Source: Halomonas sp.
GTDB taxonomy: Bacteria; Pseudomonadota; Gammaproteobacteria; Pseudomonadales; Halomonadaceae
Direction: 5' to 3'
Length of the DNA: 7,764 nucleotides
NCBI GenBank assembly: GCA_003560175.1
Contig: PWIZ01000225.1
Span: forward strand, 1-7,764
Part shown: one piece after another, positions 1-5,145 of the stretch
Layout of the letters: every line of letters starts with the position of its first letter
Position numbering within the stretch: position 1 is the first letter of the stretch
The notes under the pieces: generated by a model
Database searches by the model: none
What the model was told of the DNA's origin: nothing
Seen by the model: only the letters and a program-made list of their open reading frames with translations
Translations under genes and position numbers: made by a program

Positions 1-800
1 ATATGTATGACTGGTGCGAAGCCCAGGAGCTGGATATCGACACCCTGGTCCACGAGGAGGGCACCGCCCAGATGGAGATCAACTTCCGTCACGGTGATCC
101 CCTGACCCTGGCCGATCAGGTGTTCCTGTTCAAGCGCACCCTGCGCGAGGCGGCGCTGAAGCACGACGTGGCGGCCACCTTCATGGCCAAGCCGGTGACC
201 AATGAACCGGGCAGCGCCATGCATATCCACCAGAGCGTGCTCGATGCAAAGAGCGGGAAGAGCATCTTTTCCAACGCCGACGGCACCATGAGCCAGCTGT
301 TCCTTCACCATATCGGCGGGCTGCAGAAGTTTATCCCCGAGTCGTTGCCGCTGATGGCCCCCAACGTCAACTCCTTCCGGCGCTTCCTGCCCGACACCTC
401 GGCACCGGTCAACGTGGAGTGGGGCGAGGAGAATCGCACCTGCGGCCTTCGGGTGCCCGACTCGACGCCGCAGAACCGTCGGGTCGAGAACCGCCTGCCG
501 GGCGCCGACGCCAACGCTTACCTGGCCATTGCGGCGAGCCTGCTGTGCGGCTATCTGGGGATGATACAGAAGCTCAATCCGTCGGCACCGGTACAGGGGC
601 GGGCCTTCGAACGCCGCAACCTGCGCCTGCCCTTCAACCTGGAGCAGGCGCTGGAGCGCATGGAGCACTGTGCCGAGCTCGAGACCTACATGGGCAACAA
701 GTTCGTGACCGGCTTTGTGGCGGTCAAGCGGGTGGAGAATGAGAACTTCAAGCGCGTGATCAGCTCCTGGGAGCGGGAATTCCTGCTGCTGAGCGTCTAG
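1..800 (+). CDS. puuA: Gamma-glutamylputrescine synthetase (glutamine synthetase family), 3' part
   Basis: The last 265 or so residues of a glutamine-synthetase-fold enzyme; the reading frame is open to the window edge, so the N-terminal part (about 200 residues, judged from the roughly 470-residue PuuA family) lies outside. Visible family motifs, numbered from the first Met at base 3, are EEGTAQMEINF (18-28, metal/glutamate site), GSAMHIHQS (70-78, the catalytic-site His motif), APNVNSFRRFLP (119-130), ENRTCGLRVP (143-152) and RVENRLPGADAN (160-171). Family knowledge: such enzymes use ATP to join glutamate to putrescine (or a similar amine) in the cytoplasm, the first step of the gamma-glutamylated putrescine pathway. 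Housekeeping GlnA carries NLYDLP with the adenylylated Tyr; here the equivalent reads NLRLP (206-210), so that Tyr is absent, which favours a PuuA-type enzyme over nitrogen-assimilating GlnA. The puuB-like gene 38 bp downstream supports this. Substrate could instead be another amine (ethanolamine, isopropylamine). Confidence 0.86.
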   Translation, partial: MYDWCEAQELDIDTLVHEEGTAQMEINFRHGDPLTLADQVFLFKRTLREAALKHDVAATFMAKPVTNEPGSAMHIHQSVLDAKSGKSIFSNADGTMSQLFLHHIGGLQKFIPESLPLMAPNVNSFRRFLPDTSAPVNVEWGEENRTCGLRVPDSTPQNRRVENRLPGADANAYLAIAASLLCGYLGMIQKLNPSAPVQGRAFERRNLRLPFNLEQALERMEHCAELETYMGNKFVTGFVAVKRVENENFKRVISSWEREFLLLSV

Positions 801-827
801 CGCCCTGATGGCCGTTTCACAGAGCCT

Positions 828-831
828 GGAG
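828..831 (+). promoter_or_regulatory. Ribosome binding site of puuB
   Basis: GGAG lies 7 nt before the ATG at 839 and fixes the puuB start. The 38-bp gap after the puuA stop holds no promoter-like or terminator-like sequence that I can see, consistent with co-transcription. Confidence 0.6.
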
Positions 832-838
832 CCCTGTC

Positions 839-2131
839 ATGCCTGACTATTCCGCTGGCGAGCACGTCGCCTCCTGGTACGCCGCCACCGCCAACCCTGC
901 TCCCGAGCGCCCGGCGCTTTCGGGCGAGATCGAGTGCGACGTCTGCGTGGTGGGGGCCGGTTTCACCGGCATCTCCGCGGCGCTGCACCTGGCCGAGCGC
1001 GGCCTCTCGGTGGTGGTGCTGGAGGGTGCCCGGGTGGGCTTCGGCGCCAGCGGGCGCAACGGCGGCCAGATCGTCAACAGCTACAGCCGTGACATGGACG
1101 TGATCGAGGCGAAGTACGGCGCCGAGACCGCCCGCGCCCTGGGCGAGATGGCCTTCGAGGGCAATCGCATCATCCGCCAGCGCGTCGAGCAGTACGCCAT
1201 CGACTGCGACCTGCGCGACGGCAACCTCTTCGTTGCCTGCAATCGCCGGCAGCTGGCCGGGCTGCACGAGCACCAGGCGCTGTGGGAGCGCTACGGCTAC
1301 CGGGAGCTGGAGCTGCTGGAGGGGGAGGGGGTGAAACGCGAGGTCAATTCCGACCGCTATGTGGGCGCCCTGGTGGACCACGGCGGCGGCCACCTGCATC
1401 CCTTGAATCTGGTGCTGGGCCAGGCCGCGGCGCTGGAGTCCCTGGGCGGACGCATCTTCGAGCAGTCGGCGGTGGTGGAGGTGGTCCACGGCGAGCCCGT
1501 GACGCTGCGCACGGCCCGCGGCCGGGTGCGCGCCGAGCGGGTGGTGATGGCCGGCAACGCCTACCTGCGCGGCGTGCTGCCGGAGATCGAGGGTAGGTCG
1601 ATGCCCTGCGGCACCCAGATCATCACCACCGAGCCGCTGGGTGAGGCGCGGGCCCGCGCCCTGCTGCCCAACTCCCTGGCGGTGGAGGACTGCAACTATC
1701 TGCTCGACTACTACCGGCTCACCCGCGACCACCGCCTGCTCTACGGCGGCGGGGTCAACTACGGCGGCGAGGACCCGGCGGACATCACCGCAGTGATCCG
1801 CCCCAAGATGTTGGCGACCTTTCCCCAGCTCGCCGACATCAAGGTGGACCACGCCTGGAGCGGCACCTTCCTGATGACGCTCAACCGTCTGCCCCAGTTC
1901 GGGGTGATCAACGGCAACGTCTACTACGCCCAGGGCTACTCCGGCCACGGCGTCACCTGCACCCATCTGGCCGGCAAACTGATCGCCGAGGTGATCCACG
2001 GCCAGGGTGAGCGCTTCGACGCCTTCGCCGGCATTCCCCATTTGCCGTTCCCCGGCGGGCGGGTGCTGCGGGTACCGCTCTCCGCGCTCGGTGCCTGGTA
2101 CTACGCCACCCGCGACAGGCTGGGGGTATAG
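839..2131 (+). CDS. puuB: Gamma-glutamylputrescine oxidoreductase (FAD, DAO family)
   Basis: A 430-residue FAD-dependent amine oxidoreductase of the D-amino-acid-oxidase fold, a normal length for PuuB/OrdL-type proteins. It opens with the dinucleotide-binding strand-turn-helix containing GAGFTG (39-44, a GxGxxG motif), followed by the acidic residue ending beta-2 (VVVLEG, E62) and the family stretch FGASGRNGGQ (68-77). The C-terminal FAD-closing motif is AQGYSGHGV (364-372). There is no signal peptide or membrane segment, so it is cytoplasmic. Family knowledge: PuuB oxidises gamma-glutamylputrescine to gamma-glutamyl-aminobutyraldehyde, releasing ammonia and hydrogen peroxide; this is the step directly after PuuA, whose homologue lies immediately upstream on the same strand. 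The aldehyde dehydrogenase (PuuC) and hydrolase (PuuD) expected for the full pathway are not in the window. The fold is shared by other amine and amino acid oxidases, so the exact substrate rests mainly on the neighbour. Confidence 0.85.
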   Translation: MPDYSAGEHVASWYAATANPAPERPALSGEIECDVCVVGAGFTGISAALHLAERGLSVVVLEGARVGFGASGRNGGQIVNSYSRDMDVIEAKYGAETARALGEMAFEGNRIIRQRVEQYAIDCDLRDGNLFVACNRRQLAGLHEHQALWERYGYRELELLEGEGVKREVNSDRYVGALVDHGGGHLHPLNLVLGQAAALESLGGRIFEQSAVVEVVHGEPVTLRTARGRVRAERVVMAGNAYLRGVLPEIEGRSMPCGTQIITTEPLGEARARALLPNSLAVEDCNYLLDYYRLTRDHRLLYGGGVNYGGEDPADITAVIRPKMLATFPQLADIKVDHAWSGTFLMTLNRLPQFGVINGNVYYAQGYSGHGVTCTHLAGKLIAEVIHGQGERFDAFAGIPHLPFPGGRVLRVPLSALGAWYYATRDRLGV

Positions 2132-2144
2132 GCTCAGTAGAGCC
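2131..2144. other. Small hairpin across the convergent puuB/fhs stop codons
   Basis: A perfect 5-bp inverted repeat, GGCTC-AGTA-GAGCC, starts at the last base of the puuB stop and covers the whole fhs stop. It is the only structure at this junction. Neither strand has a run of T after it, so it is not a normal Rho-independent terminator. It may weakly slow polymerases coming from either side, or be coincidence. Confidence 0.3.
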
Positions 2145-3882
2145 CGACGGTATCGCCGTTCTCGTCGATATCCAGCCGGGTGGCGGCGGGGGAGGCGCCG
2201 AGCCCGGGAAGGGTGAGGATATCGCCGCACAGGGCGTAGACGAAGCCGGCGCCGGCGGAGAGGCGCACCTCGCGCACCGGCAGCCGCCAGCCCCGGGGAG
2301 CGCCGAGCCGGCCAGCGTCATGGGAGAGCGAGAGGTGGGTCTTGGCGATGCAGACCGGCAGCTCGCCGTAGCCCTGGCGCTGCCAACCCTCCAGGCGCTC
2401 CCGGGCGGTGGGAGCGAAGTCGACGCCGTCGGCACCGTAGAGTCGCGTGGCGATGCGCTCGATCTTCTCTATCAGTGGCAGTTCGTCGGGATAGAGGAAG
2501 TGGAAGCCAGAGCCGGCGTCGTGGCTCGCGTCGATCGCCTCGATCAGCGCCTCGGCCAGCGCCTGGGCACCCTGGCCGCCGTCCCGCACATGGGTGGAGA
2601 GCGCAACCCGGACCCCCACCGATGCGCACAGCTCGCGGATGGCGTCGTGCTCGCTGGCATGGTCGCCGGGGAAGGCGTTGATCGCTACCACCGGGGTGAT
2701 GCCGTGGGCGCGAATATTGTCGATCTGCTTGAGCAGGTTGGCGCCGCCTTCCCGAATCTCATCGGGGGATTCGGCGAAGAGGGCATCGGGCCGCGGCTGG
2801 CCGGCGGCTACCCGGTGGCGGCCGGCGTGGTACTTCAGGGCGCGCGCCGTGACCACCAGCACCGCCGCGTCGGGGACGAGCCCCGAGGCGCGGCACTTGA
2901 TGTTGAAGAAGCGTTCGGCGCCCATGTCGGCGCCGAAGCCCGCCTCGGTGACCAGGTAGTCGCCGGCGTGGAGCCCGATGCGGTCGGCGACGATGGAGGA
3001 GTTGCCGTGGGCGATATTGCCGAAGGGGCCGGTATGGATCAGCGCCGGGGCGTGCTCCAGGGTCTGCAGCAGGTTGGGCTTGAAGGCCTCGCGCAGCAGC
3101 ACCGTCATGGCACCGGCGGCACCGATCTGTTCGGCGGTGACCGGCTCGCCGTCGCGGTCCAGGCCCACGATCAGCCGACCCAGCCGCCGGCGCAGGTCGG
3201 CCAGGGAGTCGGCCAGGGCCAGTATCGCCATCACCTCCGAGGCGGCGGTGATCTCGAAGCCGCCCTCTCGCGGATAGCCGCCGCCGCCGGGGCCGCCCAG
3301 GCCCAGCACCAGGTGGCGCAGGGCGCGGTCGTTGAGGTCGATCACCCGCTGCCAGCGGATCTCGCGAGGGTCGAGCTCCGGCGCGAGGCCGTGGTGCAGG
3401 TGGTTGTCCACCAGGGCGGCCAGCAGGTTGTGGGCCGCTCCCACCGCGTGAATATCGCCGGTGAGATGCAGGTTGATGCGCTCCATGGGCAGCACCTGGC
3501 TGTAGCCGGCGCCGGTGGCGCCGCCCTTGAGCCCCAGGGTGGGGCCCATGGAGGGCTGGCGCAGGGCCACGCTGGCGGTATGCCCAAGGCGCTGCAGCCC
3601 CTGGACCAGGCCGATGGCGGTGGTGGTCTTGCCCTCGCCGGGGGGGGTGGGCGTGATCGCCGTCACCACCACGTAGCGTCCCTGCGGGCGCTCGGCCAGT
3701 GCCGAGAGGGCCGCCGAGTCGAGCTTGGCGATGCCTCGCCCGTAGGGCTCCACGGCCTCGCCGGGCAGGCCCAGGCGGTGGGCGATCTCCTCGATGGGCC
3801 ACAGCCGCGCGGCGCGGGCGATGCCCAGGTTGTCGAGCGGGGCTGGGTTGTCTCGGTCGGTGGCGGGGGAGTGGGGTGCCAT
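2134..3882 (-). CDS. fhs: Formate--tetrahydrofolate ligase
   Basis: A complete 582-residue formyltetrahydrofolate synthetase. It joins formate to tetrahydrofolate using ATP to give 10-formyl-THF; the reaction is reversible and can yield ATP and formate. Diagnostic motifs in order: P-loop TPPGEGKTTT (79-88), LRQPSMGPTLGLKGGATGAG (107-126), LPMERINLHLTGD (131-143), a run with FKPN, LEHAPALIH and GPFGNIAHG (267-293), EAGFGADMGAERFFNIKCR (313-331), and a C-terminal part with KTHLSLSHD (514-522), VREVRLSAGAGF (536-547) and GDILTLPGL (553-561). Known family members are about 556-560 residues; the excess is mostly an N-terminal extension of about 15 residues before the conserved LWPIEEIA (27-34). 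The ATG at 3882 is kept because an ideal AGGAGG precedes it by 6 nt. The gene runs against puuB and is divergent from the gbdR-like regulator. With the flavoenzyme further right it suggests handling of methyl-derived C1 units. Its presence in gammaproteobacteria is patchy (E. coli lacks it). Confidence 0.97.
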   Translation of the reverse strand: MAPHSPATDRDNPAPLDNLGIARAARLWPIEEIAHRLGLPGEAVEPYGRGIAKLDSAALSALAERPQGRYVVVTAITPTPPGEGKTTTAIGLVQGLQRLGHTASVALRQPSMGPTLGLKGGATGAGYSQVLPMERINLHLTGDIHAVGAAHNLLAALVDNHLHHGLAPELDPREIRWQRVIDLNDRALRHLVLGLGGPGGGGYPREGGFEITAASEVMAILALADSLADLRRRLGRLIVGLDRDGEPVTAEQIGAAGAMTVLLREAFKPNLLQTLEHAPALIHTGPFGNIAHGNSSIVADRIGLHAGDYLVTEAGFGADMGAERFFNIKCRASGLVPDAAVLVVTARALKYHAGRHRVAAGQPRPDALFAESPDEIREGGANLLKQIDNIRAHGITPVVAINAFPGDHASEHDAIRELCASVGVRVALSTHVRDGGQGAQALAEALIEAIDASHDAGSGFHFLYPDELPLIEKIERIATRLYGADGVDFAPTARERLEGWQRQGYGELPVCIAKTHLSLSHDAGRLGAPRGWRLPVREVRLSAGAGFVYALCGDILTLPGLGASPAATRLDIDENGDTVGLY

Positions 3883-3887
3883 GGTCT

Positions 3888-3894
3888 ACCTCCT
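3888..3894 (-). promoter_or_regulatory. Strong ribosome binding site of fhs
   Basis: Read on the minus strand, AGGAGGT ends 5 nt before the ATG (AGGAGG core 6 nt away). It is a near-ideal Shine-Dalgarno and settles the start codon at 3882, giving the slightly long N-terminus. Confidence 0.8.
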
Positions 3895-3978
3895 CGGGGC
3901 GCGGATTCGCATCGGCCATCAGGCTCAGTATCGCGCCGTGCTCGGAACCCGCTTGTGCGTCGACGTCGGGCGGCTTGG

Positions 3979-4007
3979 CTGCAGCGACACGCCGATTACC
4001 TGCAGCG
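3979..4007. repeat. Direct repeat pair CTGCAGCG, 21-bp phase: candidate AraC-type operator
   Basis: Two exact copies of CTGCAGCG begin at 3979 and 4000, exactly 21 bp apart, which is two helical turns. Both are soon followed by GACACG (3986 and 4009). AraC-family activators commonly bind tandem half-sites with about 21-bp phase, and the gene just to the right encodes such a protein. Operator function is inferred; the core PstI-like CTGCAG is itself palindromic, so chance is possible. Confidence 0.4.
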
Positions 4008-4036
4008 TGACACGAACCGCCGCGCGGTGCTGTCAA
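4007..4036 (-). promoter_or_regulatory. Candidate fhs promoter (perfect TTGACA -35)
   Basis: On the minus strand TTGACA (4036 to 4031) is a perfect sigma-70 -35 hexamer; 18 bp further is TGTCAC (4012 to 4007), a poor -10 with 3 of 6 matches. Transcription from it would leave a leader of roughly 120 nt before fhs. On the plus strand the same DNA reads GTGACA-N18-TGTCAA, a weaker candidate for the regulator gene. A weak -10 would fit a promoter needing an activator. No -10 is convincing in either direction. Confidence 0.35.
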
Positions 4037-4042
4037 AACACC
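4026..4042. repeat. Imperfect 17-bp palindrome over the TTGACA hexamer
   Basis: GGTGCTGTCAAAACACC pairs at 6 of 8 positions about its central base, with GGTG/CACC arms. It covers the perfect TTGACA of the candidate fhs promoter, where a bound dimeric repressor would block polymerase. No specific regulator can be named from the sequence. Confidence 0.3.
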
Positions 4043-4097
4043 AAAGGTTCGTCGCCGTGCCGCCTCGACTCGACTAGGCTGCCAGTCAACCCCGCCC

Positions 4098-4110
4098 GGG
4101 AGAGACTCCC
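4098..4110 (+). promoter_or_regulatory. Ribosome binding site of the regulator gene inside a hairpin
   Basis: GGGAG-AGA-CTCCC is a perfect 5-bp stem with a 3-nt loop that ends immediately before the ATG at 4111. The 5' arm contains GGAG (4099-4102), the Shine-Dalgarno, 8 nt from the start. If folded in the mRNA the site would be partly masked, keeping translation low. The stem is short, so its effect is uncertain. Confidence 0.5.
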
Positions 4111-5133
4111 ATGACGATTCACGCCCCAGCGGCCTCGGATCACCGGGATATCGGTTTCCTGCTGCTTCCCGGCTTCTCCCATCTCGCTCTCTCCTCGGCC
4201 CTGGAGCCGATGCGCATGGCCAACCATCTGGCGGGTCGGCACCTCTACACCTGGCATCTGATCGGCGCCGACGGCTTCCCCGTGGTGGCCAGCAACGGCC
4301 TGGCCACTGCCGTGGATCAGGCGCTCGAGCCGCTGCCGGCTCTGGACCTGCTGCTGGTCTGCGCCGGGATGGAGGTCCATCACCACTGCGATCGGCCCCT
4401 GCTTTCCTGGCTGCATCGCCTGGCCGAGCGACGCACCCCCCTGGGCGCAGTCTGTACCGGTGGCTATGTGCTGGCCCAGGCCGGGCTCCTCGACGGCTAT
4501 CGCTGCACCCTGCACTGGGAGCATATCTCGAGCCTCCACGAGGCGCGGCGCTTCCCGGCGGTGACTTTTACCTCCCAGCTATTCGTCATGGATCGCGACC
4601 GCTATACCTGCTCCGGCGGCATCGCCCCCCTGGACATGATGCTCCACTTGATCGGCCGACAGCAGGGACTGGGCCTGGCAGAGGCGATCGCCGAGGAGTT
4701 CATCCACGAGCGGATTCGCGGTGTCGGCGACCGCCAGCGCAACCCCCTGCGGATCCGCCTGGGACACAGTCATCCCAAGCTCGAGGAGGTGGCTACCTTG
4801 ATGGAGGCCAACCTCCAGGAGCCCCTGGCTCTGGATGATCTGGCCCGCTATGCCGGGCTCTCGCGGCGTCAGCTGGAGCGGCTATTCCGGCGCTACGTGG
4901 GCACGCCGCCGCTCAAGTACTACCTGGAGCTGCGCCTGGCCCGGGCTCGACTGCTGCTTCAGCAGACCCACATGCCGATCACCGAGGTGGCCTTGGCCTG
5001 CGGCTTTATCTCGCCGCCCCATTTCACCAAGTGTTACCACGACCACTTCGGCCACTCGCCCAGCGGCGAACGTAAGGGGCGTCGCGAGCGCGAGGCCAAG
5101 GTGGCGGGCCCGGCCACCGGCGATGCGCTTTGA
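4111..5133 (+). CDS. gbdR: GbdR-like transcriptional regulator (DJ-1/PfpI domain plus AraC HTH)
   Basis: A complete 340-residue GlxA-type regulator. Residues about 13-185 form a DJ-1/PfpI (class I glutamine amidotransferase-like) ligand-sensing domain, with FLLLPGFSHLALSSALEPMR (16-35), the nucleophile-elbow-like GAVCTGGYVLA (112-122, C115) and SGGIAPLDMMLHLIG (168-182). Residues about 222-320 are an AraC/XylS DNA-binding domain: first helix-turn-helix near LDDLARYAGLSRRQLERLF (241-259), second near ITEVALACGF (290-299), then the family signature FTKCYHDHFGHSPS (305-318). From memory, the sequence matches Pseudomonas GbdR closely in spots such as EPMRMAN, MEANLQEP and SRRQLERLF; GbdR activates glycine betaine and dimethylglycine catabolism genes. 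The neighbouring dimethylglycine-dehydrogenase-type gene supports that role. Close relatives respond to carnitine, sarcosine or arginine, so the ligand is not certain. It is divergent from fhs and could regulate fhs, itself and the flavoenzyme gene. The start at 4111 has a GGAG 8 nt upstream. Confidence 0.78.
   Translation: MTIHAPAASDHRDIGFLLLPGFSHLALSSALEPMRMANHLAGRHLYTWHLIGADGFPVVASNGLATAVDQALEPLPALDLLLVCAGMEVHHHCDRPLLSWLHRLAERRTPLGAVCTGGYVLAQAGLLDGYRCTLHWEHISSLHEARRFPAVTFTSQLFVMDRDRYTCSGGIAPLDMMLHLIGRQQGLGLAEAIAEEFIHERIRGVGDRQRNPLRIRLGHSHPKLEEVATLMEANLQEPLALDDLARYAGLSRRQLERLFRRYVGTPPLKYYLELRLARARLLLQQTHMPITEVALACGFISPPHFTKCYHDHFGHSPSGERKGRREREAKVAGPATGDAL
5100..5118. repeat. Inverted repeat near the gbdR-like/flavoenzyme junction
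   Basis: GGTGGC-N7-GCCACC is a perfect 6-bp stem inside the last codons of the regulator gene, beginning 28 nt past the stop of the opposing flavoenzyme gene. No T run follows it in either direction, so it lacks the hallmark of an intrinsic terminator. It may be a weak pause site or a by-product of GC-rich coding. Confidence 0.25.
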
Positions 5134-5145
5134 TCCAGGCCGCCG

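Larger units (their letters stand above)
3883..4110. promoter_or_regulatory. Divergent intergenic region between fhs and the gbdR-like gene
   Basis: This 228-bp segment separates two genes read in opposite directions, so promoters for both should be here. It contains, from left to right, the fhs ribosome binding site, a pair of CTGCAGCG direct repeats, a TGACA/TGTCA inverted pair, an imperfect 17-bp palindrome and the regulator's ribosome binding site inside a small hairpin. It includes an AT-richer patch around 4031-4048 compared with its GC-rich surroundings. No small gene with a convincing start and ribosome binding site was seen. Function as a control region is inferred from the layout. 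Confidence 0.7.

Noticed and set aside
2146..2160. Second small hairpin after the fhs stop region (ACGG-TATCG-CCGT)
   Set aside because: Only a 4-bp stem inside the last fhs codons with no T tract; not supportable as a terminator.
797..2230. A 477-codon open frame on the minus strand opposite puuB
   Set aside because: It covers the well-supported puuB, has no recognisable domain and a composition typical of GC-rich antisense frames.
2759..4036. A 425-codon minus-strand open frame overlapping fhs in another phase, starting upstream of it
   Set aside because: The product is dominated by Arg, Pro, Gly and Ala and lacks motifs, whereas the fhs frame has every family signature. It is not evidence of a frameshift.
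2320..4077. A 585-codon open frame on the plus strand opposite fhs
   Set aside because: It is an antisense shadow: no family motifs, Gly/Gln/Val-rich composition, and it overlaps all of the strongly supported fhs.
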